Of a stretch of DNA of 64,000 nucleotides, positions 26,501 to 41,300 are shown piece by piece (position 1 is the stretch's first letter; every line of letters starts with the position of its first letter). The stretch covers positions 38,753 to 102,752 of the forward strand of contig BQKZ01000511.1 in assembly GCA_036244855.1 (NCBI GenBank), written 5' to 3'. Below the pieces are notes generated by a model, which saw only the letters and a program-made list of their open reading frames with translations, did not search any database and was not told the DNA's origin. The position numbers and the translations under genes were made by a program. The DNA is from Temnopleurus reevesii (Eukaryota; Echinodermata; Echinoidea; Temnopleuroida; Temnopleuridae).

Positions 26501-29305
26501 TGATACAAATGAATTCAGTGACAGTGGATTATTTCATAGGTATAGACAACATTAAAAGATGCCTCATTTATGACTTTAGCTTTCATCAACAACTGCTCAT
26601 TAAGATTAAACCAGCCTTTCTTTCTTTTTCTTTCTATCCTCTGCAATTTTTTTCCATATTTAATCATTTGGTGGGTAAAAGGGTCATTTTGTCAAATAAA
26701 TTTGACTTAAATTCTTGTCTTCCTTTTCTATCTTCCTCCCTGAATAATATTCTAGATCAGGAATTCTCAAGAAACAAAATCAAAACCTCGCCTCACAAAA
26801 ACAAATTATATGCTCCAATTTTCAGCAGTCCAACCTCGTATCCACTTTCGCACTCCTACGGGTTAAATAGCACTACCACACGACGATTACAATAGCACTG
26901 TAACAATGTACGAAACCATGATGCATTCATGGATGTATTCATGACACGAGCCTCAAGCCACACACATCGCTCAACCTCGAGCAGGAATGGGATGAAATCC
27001 GATTCCTTTTATTTTCTCTCTCAGTTTCCTCCTTCTTAGAGTTCAAGGGGTCCACGTTCTTCATTTTTAGACTACCCAAACTCGAGTTCCTCACATCGAG
27101 GGGAAAAAAATGAGAGAATCTACAAAACGCTAATAAAGCTGGATTTATCACAGGGTTTTCTGAACTAAAGAGTGCATGCTTATTGTATGTCATAAATCAA
27201 GAAGAATATTACAAGCTCAATCTCTTTCAATTTCATTTATTTCCTGTATGTACAGAGCCAAAAATATTTGCTTTGATAAATAATGGGTTAAGATTCTAAT
27301 TACCTCTGCTCTCTTGGGGAGCAGATGCACGTTTTGAAAGTACAAACCCATTACTCTTTTAACAAACTTCTTTTACAGGAAAGTTTCAACAAGAACAGAA
27401 TGTCAATTTGTTACAACTTTAAAGTACATGCCCTTTTGTAAAACAGAACTTGTTAACCTACAACTATGATTTACACAAGATATGAAGGCTATTTCATGAC
27501 ACAGAAATGAAATCTTACACACTAAACACACTCATTCAACATATCAAACTACAAAGTTTCAGACTCGGACACATGATTTCATGAATGCAAAAAGGAAGAT
27601 CAGAGTTAACCCTAATCCCATTGGGCTATTTCAATCATGTATTTTTCAAATGCGCCTAGCGCTAGAACCGCGTACCCGATCATCGCAAATTTGGTGTCAA
27701 AAGTTGCCAGAGACATGAAAAAAAGTCATAAAAATTTGGACACAAGCTTTTCGCATTTCAGACTTCTTGCAAAAAAAATGTTGAGGGGGGGGGGCCTAAA
27801 AAGCTCCCACCCCCCCTCGAATGGGATTAGGATTAACTTATTGTCCATCCAGTACAAAATGGGTAAGAAGCTAGCCAAATCTTGGCAAAATAAGGGACTA
27901 CGAAATAGTGACTACTATGAAACACAGCCATATCAGGAAAACAGTGGGACAAAACGTGTGAAGCCTAAATATCAGAGAGGAGGAAAATTGTCGAAAGGAA
28001 ATTTGAAAAAATTAAATGACTTACCCGAAGTGGAATTTCTGAGGGTAATGAGGTAGATGTGTGTGCAAGGAGAAACATATCGTCCACTCCGACTCCTAGT
28101 GCTAAAAATGGTAAAACCTGCAAATCAAACAAAAGAATGAACATTTAATTATGGGAATAACTAACAACATGAACTAAATATTCAGATGTAACTATTACAC
28201 CTAGAGTGGAACAACCCTCCAATTATCATATTCATCATTAACATCATTATCATTATCATCATAAACAAATAACATAAAACATCATTTCAAAAGACAATTC
28301 GCAAATAAAGAACAAAACTGGTAGGAACTTGGAATCTGATAAATATGCCTCTGTACAGTAATATTATGGAGATCTACAATGTAATAGTAATTTCTTGCAT
28401 ACTTTCCGCACTGATATAATGGAGTTTCATTATTTCAATTAAAAGGGGGCATTCACTTTTATTCTTAGCAACAATTCTTTTGTAAATCTTTGTTATAACA
28501 GGGGCTCACATAAGCATTTCCTGTTCACACAAGGGGGACGGAAAAACAATATCAAAATAGACAGAAAAAACACGATACAATCAGCGATATATTATCTCAG
28601 AAATGCCTCGCATTGCCTACAATTTTCCCACACAGGGAGCTCACAATGAATGGTCAGTCTTGCTGGCATCAAACGATCACTTGCACCTGAACTGGACACG
28701 ACATCCAAAAACAACTTTCCCTGAAACAGAGTGACCCAGATGAGGTCAGTTTCTGACCGCTGGGAACAAAACCCACACACCCACTCAAACCCACACCTAC
28801 TCACACCCACACCTACTCACACCCACACACCCACTCAAACCCACACAACTTTTTCCCCCAAATTCACCCACACTTCTACCAATACAAAATGCAGCTCTGT
28901 TCATGAAAAAACTGTCTTGTATGAAAGCACTATAACAGAAATTAATTCATCCTGCTAGAAACTTGAAGGAAACCATTGTGTTCACAATACTGCCACCAGA
29001 CAGTCATCTATATCCACACTCGAACACACATCAAACCAAATATTGATTTGTTCATTGAGACAATTTTCACCAAACACCCCACACACTATAAAACCCACAT
29101 AAATCCAAAGAAAACCCAATTGAGGAGAGTACAACCATAATTGGGAACACATACGCAGTCTGGAACAACACCACAGTCACCCACACTCACACCCACACCC
29201 GCATTAATTCAAATGCGGTGATCCATCCACAAAAATCAAACAAAATGAGTTCTCGGAATACATTTCTACACCATGTTGAGATATCCATACTCACATAATT
29301 TCACA

Positions 29306-29337
<32 letters not shown>

Positions 29338-32300
29338 TGCACCCACATCAATCCGAACGCACTCTAATCACTGAGAAAGCACACCCAGAGGGGCACATTC
29401 ACACACGCCTAAACCCTGATTCTTATCCACGTCAATCCAACACACACACACACAAATACAAACACATACACACACAGATTCCCCCACATCAATCCAACAG
29501 CATTCTAATCACTGAGAACACACCCAGAGGGGTACATTCACACAAGCCAAAACCCCAATTCTTATCCCCATCAATCCGCATGGATGCGAGTGTTCCTGGC
29601 AGGGCCAAGGAGTCTCCACAAGTCTCCCTGTCCTGTCGGAGCAGCCTTGAGGGGACTGCTGCCCCAATTTCTACCACTCTCTTCTCTAAAATGAAGACCA
29701 CTTTTTCAAATTATATTTTTCAGATGATATAGGCTACTTCATGAATTCTTTTTAGTGCACAATACAGATATTTTTCCTCTTTTTGGTTTTCAGTTTCAGT
29801 AGCTCCTACAACCTCTTTTTTCCATTAACCCATTGTCACCTGAATTCTGTTATACCATTAGATTGTGCAGGGTATACCCGGTTCAAGTGGTCAATGGTAC
29901 ATAATTCACATCTACCGTGGAAATAACTTGCAAACTATTAATTTCAACACTTACAACCATAAAAACATCAATGCTGCATTTTCATTGACCTGTCCAATGT
30001 GTAATTTCACTTCAACTTGTTATAGAGTGAGAGGACACAGCTAAAATACAGCATGTGGAGGTGTTATGGAAAAGCTTGTAGGCTTTGGACCACATGCCTA
30101 GCATCTCTCCCTTAAGGGCCTCTTGGCAGATCATGTGACATGATGACCCTTGACCTGACTCATTAGTTCCGCTGAGTGATTGCCGAGCTTCGAAATCCTG
30201 CCACCCTACACCTCTCCTTCACACAATTGTCTCCTCAGATTTTCATATAAATTCAAAGATATCATTACAAGTGAATGGCTGAGAGTATGCATTCGGTTGT
30301 GTCTTTCCTCATTTTTGTTCAGCTGATACAATATTCACATTCAAACATTCATATTTTCATCTCATGCATATTCCCGAAAGGCTGGCATCTCCACCCAACC
30401 CCAGCAACCCTGACGAATCGATCACCCTGTTCCCTTCACTCACTCCTTCACCTCTCCCCCATCACCACAGAGCAGTCAAAACATTCAGCCATTAGCGGCT
30501 GGCTCCGAGCCCCCATGTCATGTTATTTCACATGCCAGTTGCCTCACTGGGTCTATTTACAGTGGGGAAAACATGTCACCACTATCACAGGTAGGTGGGC
30601 TTCCATTCCTACCATTCTAATCTCACTGCTACCCCTTTCAAACGGAGCATTTTTAACATTGGTAGATGCTGTCTAAAGTGTGTTTAAAAAAGGCCATATG
30701 ATGGAAACTCCTTATTGATGACTAAATATCTTAAAATGAGGATCCTAAAAGTATCTTGGATTATAAAGTATTTAAAGCATAGCACTGGTTCAATACAAAA
30801 AAATGGTCTATTTTGAAGGGTTCCACCAAAAGTCAGGTTGCAGGTCAAAGGTCAAACAAATGAGATATTGATTTTGGAATGAGTGCAGAGCTTGATATTT
30901 TTCAGAACATTCATCATCAATACAATCATCACTTTCTCATTAAATACAAATTTAGGAAGTTACAAAAACTCTGCCTTCCTTCTACTCCCAAATATATGAA
31001 AGCCATTTTAGATCATACTTTCAACCCTATCAATATAACATCCTTTAAAAATCACATTTCCATAATTTTCCCCAATTTTTCATGATGAGAACCCCATGAA
31101 TGAACCGAGACAAGTCTGTCAGGAAAGATGTAAGACCTCCCTTAAGCCCCGGTCACATAGGACCCCGGAAGCAACACGATTCACCCCAACTCTTTGTTAA
31201 TTCATAGTTAACTGCCTCAGAACAACGAGTCGGGGTGAATCGTGTTGCTTCCGGGGTCCTATGTGACCNNNNNNNNNNNNNNNNNNNNNNNNNNNNNNNN
31301 NNNNNNNNNNNNNNNNNNNNNNNNNNNNNNNNNNNNNNNNNNNNNNNNNNNNNNNNNNNNNNNNNNNNNNNNNNNNNNNNNNNNNNNNNNNNNNNNNNNN
31401 NNNNNNNNNNNNNNNNNNNNNNNNNNNNNNNNNNNNNNNNNNNNNNNNNNNNNNNNNNNNNCCCCCCCCCCCCCCCCCCCCCCCCCCAATATCAGCTCTG
31501 TCACACTTTGGGAACCCTCTTGGTGTTGTGAATTGTACTTTGGAAAGTTGATGATGGACTCTCATTTCTTCTTCAACATTATCATATGATCATCTTTTCA
31601 AAACAGAAAATCAAAAGCAGAGTTGTTTCCATTTCTTTTCATTTTTTCCTTTTCCCCCAATGATAAAATGACTGTTAGAGTGATGCAGACAAGCAACCAC
31701 TCACACTATATCTTCATTGTTAGAATCACAAAGATTACAAATAAAAAATGAATAAAAATGATTAAATCTATCACAATTTGTCAAATGTATGGAAAAAGTA
31801 TATCAAATGTAAATTAATTAAAACACACACACACATACACACACTCACACAAACAACACAGATACTTAACAGCAAAATAATGATCATCATGTCAAATAAC
31901 ATGTATTATCTCATGTACGTCAAACATGACACAACCATTCTATATCCATTCTCTCAGTGAGTATCAAAACACTGATAACTAACTATTGGGAGACAGGAGT
32001 GAGAGAAAATAGTTCATTGATATTAATTGCTGCCAACCATTCATTCCTCACTTATAGTTCTAATTTTAATAGTACTGAATTCAAGACATTTATCACTCCA
32101 ACACTGTCAAAAACGGCAATAATGCAACAAACACAGACACAAAATAACCTCTCAATTGACATCCCCAAAGATGAGGATTTGAAAGTCCTTAGAGAAAAAG
32201 AGTAGAGATGAAAAAATGTTTCATAACTTACCTGAGTTGTAGATGCGTTGAATACAATGCCAATAAGAGCGCAGAACCCTAGTCCTGCAGCAACAGAGCC

Positions 32301-35300
32301 CGCCACCAGGAGGACCCCGAATAGCCCCAGACCGCCCTGGGACCGAACACCATCATAGAGCTTCATCATGGTGAGCGTTGCGTACATAGCCTGGGGAAAC
32401 ACGGATGAAAATAGGATCAAAATTAAAACAAATGCCTTCTTTTGATACAATAAACATTGAACAAAGGACATTTCAAAGACTAGGCGAGGACAACATGTCT
32501 AACAACAAGCAATGAAATAAGATAATGGAACAATCGTGAATGGTTTATGATTCAAGACTTAAGATTGGAACTTGAACTTGAGATTGTTGGATTCGAAACT
32601 AATGATGTAAGATTTAAAACCAACAAATACAAAATCAATATACAGGGATACCATTTGGTGAAGACTTTTTTTCCTTTGGAGTGGCAAGAAAATTTCTGAA
32701 ATAAACCTTTACCAACAGCTTTGTATAAAACCAGCTCAATACATTCAATAAATAATGAAATTTCCTGACGATGGGTATCCCAAAAATTGATGGCTTATTA
32801 ATCAGCACGAGTGGTTCTATTCAGTAGATTGGGATTCCCATCTGAAAGTTTAGGGTTCAATATTCACCATGATGCAGTAACCCATGGCAACCCTGACGAC
32901 ACTCGTCCTTGAGAAGTCTTGGAGAAGGTCTTCTAGTGAGGCAGATGAGAGAGCATTGACGTCCTGAGATGAGTTGGTTATTGTGCTATTTCTCACAATC
33001 TAAGGAAAAAGAATGATAAAAATTATGAGGACATCAAAATGAGGATTGTTTCAACTGAGGTCCTCTTGCAAGTAGAGGGTAAAATTTAAACCATGAAATT
33101 TAGGGTATTATACACACAAATTGTATACAAAATCTTACAAATCAATTATGAATTTTACATCATTTGCCCGTGATTGATTCTTACTAGAAAAGAAAATTCA
33201 AGGATGGAAAGGGATTTTGTGACATATCCAAAAATAGGCAATATACATTTTCAAAATGGTTCACAAAATCACAGACAATTCATTTCTGATTTGACTACAG
33301 ATTACAGACCGATTGCAAGTGTCATGGCTGAGTAAATAAATTTCACCAATTTCTTTAAAATGAAATGAAATAAAATAAAATTAAAAAAGTATAATCACTA
33401 GACTCCAATATCAATGTTATATTTCTTACAAAATTATCTACCAATCAAACAACGAAAATGCTTAAACTGGTTTGCAGCCCTCTTGATTAGTGAATCTAGA
33501 CACCTTGCAAATATACCAAACAAAACTGAATCTGTTTATTCCTCAGAGATGACAACTATACTTACATCTGTGAATTTTCTCTGCCACTCGTTGAGAATAG
33601 CTTTAGCTTTCTCCTCCGTCCACCTAACTTCGCTGACTTTGATGTTATTCTTCCATGCATCGTACATGTCCTTCTCCCCTCTCAGCTGAATGATGGTCTG
33701 TAATGCTTCAGCACTGAAAGAATTTAAATTGGACCAAAAGTTTGGAATGACTTTATACGTAAAAGGTTTATGAAAAAAAATTTACTAAACAAAATGTGAA
33801 TTTTTCATCAGGCTCTTTAGTTATTTTATGTTTGTCTAGGGTTTGTAAGGTCCCATTAGATATATTTGTTTGTATCTAAATAATTGCTTTACCTTTTAAT
33901 ACCCCAACTATATATTACTAATTTTCGCTCATTCAATGTTACTTGTCCTAATATTGTATATCGTTTGTATATTTGGTGGCAGCAGCTTATAGGAATTTTG
34001 TCTTCCCAGATGTCTCCTCATTCTTTTACATTGTATATATTATCTATCCTGTATAGGTTTGCTTTTTAATTTGAATGAAATAAATGAAATTGAATTGAAT
34101 TAAAAATACATCAAAATAGAGCTTTTTTTTTACTATGCCAGAGCTGCGACTGCTCCGCAAAACCATGAAGTCAAATAAAAATCATGAAAATTAAAACTAA
34201 TTTTATTATTTACTATATAAATCAATGTATCTATCTATTTTGCTAGTTCCCCAGATACATTGATTTATTGCTGTAAATATGCATGGCGCAAGAGCTAAAC
34301 AAAAATAAGAGCTAACAGGATGACCATAGCCATACTCTCAGCTATTTTCTTGTGATGAAAGCCCTGAATTTATATGGAAATACACATCAAGCATATTCCA
34401 GAAAAGTTGGCAACTCTGCTATGAAGATGAATAAGAGCATATTTTACAGCCTGGTATATCATAATGGGAGACCTTTCTCACTAACTTTGAGGCATTTTAT
34501 TTGGATGGAATAACAATGGCAATGTCATAATTCTAAGAATACCTCAATTACTATGATATCTTCACATTCGGAAGAAACACAAATGGACTGATCAAAAAGT
34601 AAATGTTTCGATACAAGAATTGTACATTTCAGTAACACTTCTTTTTTTTTTCATGTGTGATACAGTGATCATTTGCATGAATGTTATATATTTAACCTCA
34701 CACGGGTTACATTAAAAAAAAATTGGAATTTTAATTATAACCTCTATCAAAGTTGATATTTCTAATATCCTAAAGAAAAAATGAGTCTTTTCAGAAGATT
34801 ACAACTCTTCATTTCAAGGCAAGCACACATGTTTGGAAAACCAGGTAAGGTTGAAAGTTCAGGAGTTTAAATGTTTCGCATCATGCTCAATAGAATAAAC
34901 ACAGGAAGTAGGAGTCTTAAAAACTCCTAGATGATTGCTCTATATCTTCAGGCAGTTTATGCATCATCAATTTCCTTTTGCAAAGTTTGAAAGTTTTCCA
35001 GGACTTTTCTCTGCAGATGGCATATTTCAATCAATTCTCACATAGACAATTCATGTAAGATGCCAAGTCTGATTATAAGAATTAATGCGATTCGTTAACA
35101 AGGGAAATTGCTCATACCCTATTCATGAGAAGGATGGTTATGTAATGAGACATCTTCATGATTTCCTACTAAGACTAGTTAACCAGATAAGATCACCTGG
35201 CTTTATTGAATCAAGACATATGAATCGATAATGTATTGATCAATAAATTTCCTTTTCATGCTTTGTAATATGAGTAATATTTTTAGATGCAAGATTCAAA

Positions 35301-38300
35301 TATATCCATTTTTATGATAAGAATAAAATTTGAATATTTCAAATATAGACTTCCTGTGGAAAGTTAAAGACATTTCCAAAGTTTTTTAAGCAAGTACTGG
35401 AATTTTTGTAATTGATGTCAGGAGTGGGATCATTTTTGTAAGTCTTAAATATTTATTAGATGCAATTGATTTTTAAGTACAGCAACCTCCAAATTTCTAA
35501 CATGTATGAATGAATAGGGGATTATTCATGGAATACTACTTCAAATCATAAGGTGCTTTTCTATCTAAATGATGTTAAAATGGTGTCAGGAGTGGGATTA
35601 AGTCTATCACCTATGTACTGTGCCATTCTGATTCTTAGATACACCTCCAAGTAAGAGCTCCTACGGCCACTACATGCAATTATACTAAAATTTATATTTG
35701 TAAGGTGCTTTTATATTTAAATGGTGTTAAAATGGTGTCAGGAGTGGGATTAAATCTCTCACCTATGTACTGTGCCATTCTGATTCTTGGATACTCCTCC
35801 AAGTAAGAGCTCCTCCGGCCACTGCATGTAGCGGCTGGCAAACCCCGCACAGCCCCCTGTTAAATGAGCTGCAATGTCTGGGATCTAGCAACAAAAAGAG
35901 AGTTATTGATTATTACCGGCTGCTTCCAGATAGAATTGAGGGTTGTACTAGTCAAAACATAAATAGCATGCAAATTTTTGGTAATAATTCATTTTGAAAA
36001 TGTTTGCCATTCAAAATTTTAGGCAGTTTAAGTCATGTGCACTTTTGTAGAAAGCTTGCTTTCTTGTCTTATTTCTCTCAATATCTTGTCATTTGAACAT
36101 GGACAAAATTGACACATTCATACACAAGTTTTAGAGACAGAATAAGAAATTGTAACAACTTACCTCTCCCGATAATTTGTTGGGTGCCATGTCAGGACAT
36201 TCTTGATCTAAAGGATTTAGACAAGGCTTGACTTGATAGGCATGCCCAATACCCGTCTGAAAGAAAGAGCAAATATAAATTAAGACAATAGTCATGGAAA
36301 CATTTATCCCTTCTGGTTGAGTTACTATTTCGCAGTTGAAATGTACCTATGTTGTGGGGACAAATTCAACAAATCATATTACAAAGTAGTTTTAAGAATC
36401 ATTCCCTAATCATCCCAATCTTTTAATTATTAGGTGAAACCAACAAACACTGTACTTGATGGAAGTAAAACTTATGAATACAGATAATAATTAATTTTTC
36501 TTGATCAATCAAGAGGACTTCAAAAAAAAATATAATCATTTTGTTTCTACATCAAAAGTGGTAATTAACATATCACATAATCACTCATTTTTGTATCTTT
36601 GTATCCTTTACTTATACTGTAATTGTTTTGTTTTGAATTTGCTGAATAAATAATCATAATAATAATAATAATAGAATAATAATAGTAATATATTACTTGT
36701 ACTTACTCTGTTTATAATATCTTCAAAGGCTTCGGGTGAGAAGTACTCCTCGTAGCCCTCAAAAAGTTTTATTAATCCGAGAGGGTCCAATGTGGTCCAT
36801 CTCAGAGTTTTGTTATAATGTCTGAAGTGACAAAAAGTATAGTAAAACATTAAAAAAGATATTTCACCATGTACAGAAAAACTGGTGGTGTAGATTCATG
36901 AAAAGTATGAGGCATGTGACTTTTTCCATCATTTAATTTTAACAATAATTTTAACTGTTATAATATACTAAAATTTTAAAACACACTTGTAAATTAGCAG
37001 ACAAAATACAGGTAACTCTGCAGAAGTTGTATCTCCTGCAACCATAGCGATTTGTTTTACGTGGGAGAAATTTGACTTACAAGAGGTAAATAGCTCAGGG
37101 TTAGTGTGACTTGCTTCAAAAATTTACTGCGACTTAGGTAGAGTTGACTGTATGAACATTTCCCTAATCATTAGACTCTGTGGAAGAAAACTACCACTGA
37201 CTTTCATATCCTGAATCTCAAAGAAGAATAAGAGACTCTCTTGACCGCCTTCGACCTCAAATGACCGACAACGCAACACCTCCAGCACATAAACAGGGTA
37301 GAGGTCATTGGCTTCTAACTCATTTGCATATCCATGCCACCAGGGTGGTAGGGGGTTGCTAGTTCAAAAGACAAGTCAATACCACACAGAAAATAAGCTG
37401 ATTTATCTCCTTAAGAAGTCAATTCAATGGGGAGTGCTGAGGGGTAATAGGGAGGGGGGAAATATAAAGGGGAAGGGTGGTCTAGGGGTGCGATACTAGG
37501 GTCCCGGGGAAAATCCGGGGACCTGGAACTGTCAGAATACATCAAAATGCTTCTAGCAGTTTCACTAACATCTGCTGTTGTAGTCATTATAACATTAAGG
37601 CTTTTTAAACGAGGGGGTTTCCCCCTTCCAACTTCCGAGCTCACTTCAAAAAGGAACTTATGGGAAGTCAATTACGAAAAAATAATATCAACATAAGCAT
37701 GAATTATGATTTGTTCACAGAATTCATTGTAATCAAAAAAATTCTGACTGATTGCCAGTTTGGTGACATATTTTGCGATTGATAAATACCAATACAATTG
37801 CTGCATGTCAATAACACATTCCTACACATCTTTATCTAGAAAATAAACAAAAAATTCCCGGAAAACGAACTAAATTCAGGTGAATGACCAGGCTCATGTA
37901 AGAGCCAAGAAACTCTGTGTTCAAGAAAAGAAATCTGGAGCTATAAAAGAAACCAAACAGCTGCTCAAAGCGTTCCAATTCTGTGAAAGGTGTAGGGAGT
38001 AAATTGAATTTGGCAACTCCCAAACTTCCCAACTCACAAACTTAAAAAGTTTGTAAAAGTTCCCACTTTTTTTAGGTTATTCAAGTTTGCAATAAGTACA
38101 GCAAGCATTATAATTATTCATAAAATTCTATTTCCGGCATCACAAAGCAAAATATTAGCTGACTATTTCACTTGTAAGCTTCTTCTTAAAGTTAAAGTAC
38201 AAAAGTTGAAACAACTATTCTAATTGGTGGGGGATTACTCTATTAATTTGTGTATTGTGATAAAATGCTGGATTTGGATGCTCGAAATGAGTAAAATAAA

Positions 38301-41300
38301 TAAATCTACCCCAATTCTTGCTGCGATCAGATGTGTGGGCTGCAAACCCGACTGGATTGACCTTGCGTTAACTAAAAAAACTTCAAGATTCATAGCCAGG
38401 ACCCTGATTTTAACTTGGGATTCTTCAGCGAATATTTGTCAAAGCATGACCTTGAACTTTCTAGAAATTGGCTTCATGTGTGGCGCTCCCACAACCCATC
38501 AAGATCAGGCAGAAGACTAATAAATTTTCCCTAGATGGACTGCTCAGGTATCGGGTAACATGATCCAAAATATTGCACCCCCTTCAAAAATGACAAGGAG
38601 AGTGATCACAACGAAGTATTGCTAAATAATTTGTGGAGATGTTTAAAAGAGGCATCAGAATTTAACGAGTATGCAATTAATAATATAGAAAATCTGTCCA
38701 TTTACAACATAAATGTATATGAAAAATATTATTATTTGTGCAAAGGAATCAATTTTGTGGTGCACACCATGCAAATGCTTACAAAAACTCTTATGATTTT
38801 CTCTTTCCTCCTACATTTTATTTGGGCACCCAAACAAAATGTCTTGGCAAACTGATCAAACTGCAAACCAATCTTTGTAAACCAACAATCAAGTTTACGA
38901 GAGGAATATGCCTAACAGATCAAATCCATAACCTACACATACCAAAAAGAAAGACGACAAACAAACAAAAAGAACCCTGGATTATGTAGCACCTGTTTGA
39001 AATAGTTTTTCCAGGAAAGCCTTTTCTTCCTTGCTGAAGAAAATAATTAGAGAGTTGGTTTCATAAATTGATCAGTCAGTATTATTTTATAAGAGAGAGA
39101 AAATATTAAATTTGATTGGTCATGATAGGATGTCCAAATAAAAAGCATGTTGTTTCAATGATATCAGAATGAGTATTTACAGATTGCCCATCCACCATAT
39201 CTCATGGTTTCTTACCCTTTTCAATAATAGTTTTGAACTTGAGCATTGCAAAGAACCGTTAGTATAGGCCTAAATTGATTTAAGTATTGTAGACTCCATT
39301 GTATAGAATATCTAACAGCAGTTAGGTTACTTTTTTCTATGGCATCCACTATTTCTGCAGAAAAAGGCCAACACACGTGAAAGATTGGTTTCATTTTTTA
39401 ATGTTTTGCAGTAGCAGAATGCAAAGTGGTCATGATTTCCCTTCCAAGGTTTTCTCACATGGAGGGTACCTTACATACGTCTGCTACATCAACAAGTTGA
39501 TCCATATCCCATAGAATAATGTGTAGAAAGTATTACATATATTTCAATGGAACCTTGCATGCTATTGGTTTTCTGTAACAGCCCTCCTGTGCATGAGGGA
39601 GTAAGGTTGGTCTAACACACACACACCACTTGCTCCCACTTGTCAGTGTCAAACCCCTGAATTCACTGCATGAGGCCCTTGGTCAATCCTTTGCCAATTT
39701 GATGATCAAGTAAAGATTTCCCATCGTAAGCTTTGCCATGGGTTATGAGACGGCGACCAATCAGTCAATTCATTACTGATTGGATGAAAGGAATTGTGTA
39801 AAGATCTCGAATTTTGTATCATTTCATTGTTTGTATAAGGAAAATCATTTCTCCAGATCGAATGCGAAAATTATTAAATGAATAAATAATCATGGCAAAT
39901 TAGAAAGTCAATCATTTTCCTCATGAATCAAGATTAAGCATGGACCTTTGCACCAATACACCCCTAAAACAGCAAATGGGATGGCCCAAAGAGACCCCAC
40001 ATGCCCATTGCTGACACTGCTGATCCAGACATGTCATTATTCTTAGGGGAGGGCAAGACCTAACAGCCAGGTTCTAATAAGCTCTATTATTAGTACCAGA
40101 CCTCAGAGGGTTAGTTCACGTTGGAAATATACTCTATAAGTATATCTGCAAAAGTGTTCTAAATAATATCTAGGCCAAATTCTTGTTATATAAAAATAAA
40201 TTATTATTAAAGGAGTAGTCATACAGCTGCTCTTTTATCCCTTTTTCTGAGCAGCCCTTATCCAGTATTATATAAGTTTTGTTATCCAGTAGGGTAATAT
40301 AATAAATACTCCATACTTCATTTACCAATTTTATTCTAGATGTTCTTTCATTCATTAGGAGTTTGGCGGAAACAAAAAATGGAACTATTATCAAGAATCG
40401 AGACAAATACCCGAAAATCCTTAATGAAGGGAGCAAACATTGAATTCACAAATACAAATACATATGGGTTTCATTTCATGATACTTTTTCCATTTAAAAA
40501 ATCCCACAACCTATAACCTGAAATTGTCCATTTATCCATTTTTAGTCTATGGCAGAATGTGGCTTTGTCAAGAGGGTTTTTTTTTTCAAGGTAAATTGTG
40601 GAAAAAGTTTGGGAACTTCTCACACATGCTATTAACCAGTACCATGACTATGGGAACATGGAAACTGGAGGACTTAATCACTTTTATCTTTTCAAACACA
40701 TGCTATAATATAGTTCTGGCCTAGATAATACAGATATTCACTGGACAGACCAGATTTGTGATGATATTTATGCTTTCATGAAATAGAATATGGCCTAAAT
40801 ACTGCAAATACTGCTTATTTTATATTTTTTTTTATCTTTTCAAATGCATGCTATAATATAATTCTGGCCCAGATAATACAGATATTCACTGGACAGACCA
40901 GATTTGTGATGATATTTATGCTTTCATGAAATAGAATCTGGCCTAAATAATGCAAATACTGCTTATTTTATATTTTTTTATCTTTTTAAACGCATGCTGT
41001 AATATACTTCTGGCCCAGATAATACAGATATTCATTGGACAGACCAGATTTGTGATGATATTTATGATTTCATGAAATAGAATCTGGCCTAAATACTGCA
41101 AATACTACTTATTTGTAAAACACTAGAGATTAGACTGGGGACCATGCACCAAACATAAATCATGGCCATTCCTTTGGATTTGCATCCCACTCCTGATCCC
41201 TTGGTCCTGTTTGTGAGGTCCCAAATGACCTGATGGTACTTTGACCACTGACCCTACACTACCCACAAAATCAAAATATTGTCCAAACTCAGCAGCTTCG

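Noticed and set aside
31197..31589. Open frames across the N gap
   Set aside because: They exist only because N is read through; real sequence on either side is hairpin and poly-C.
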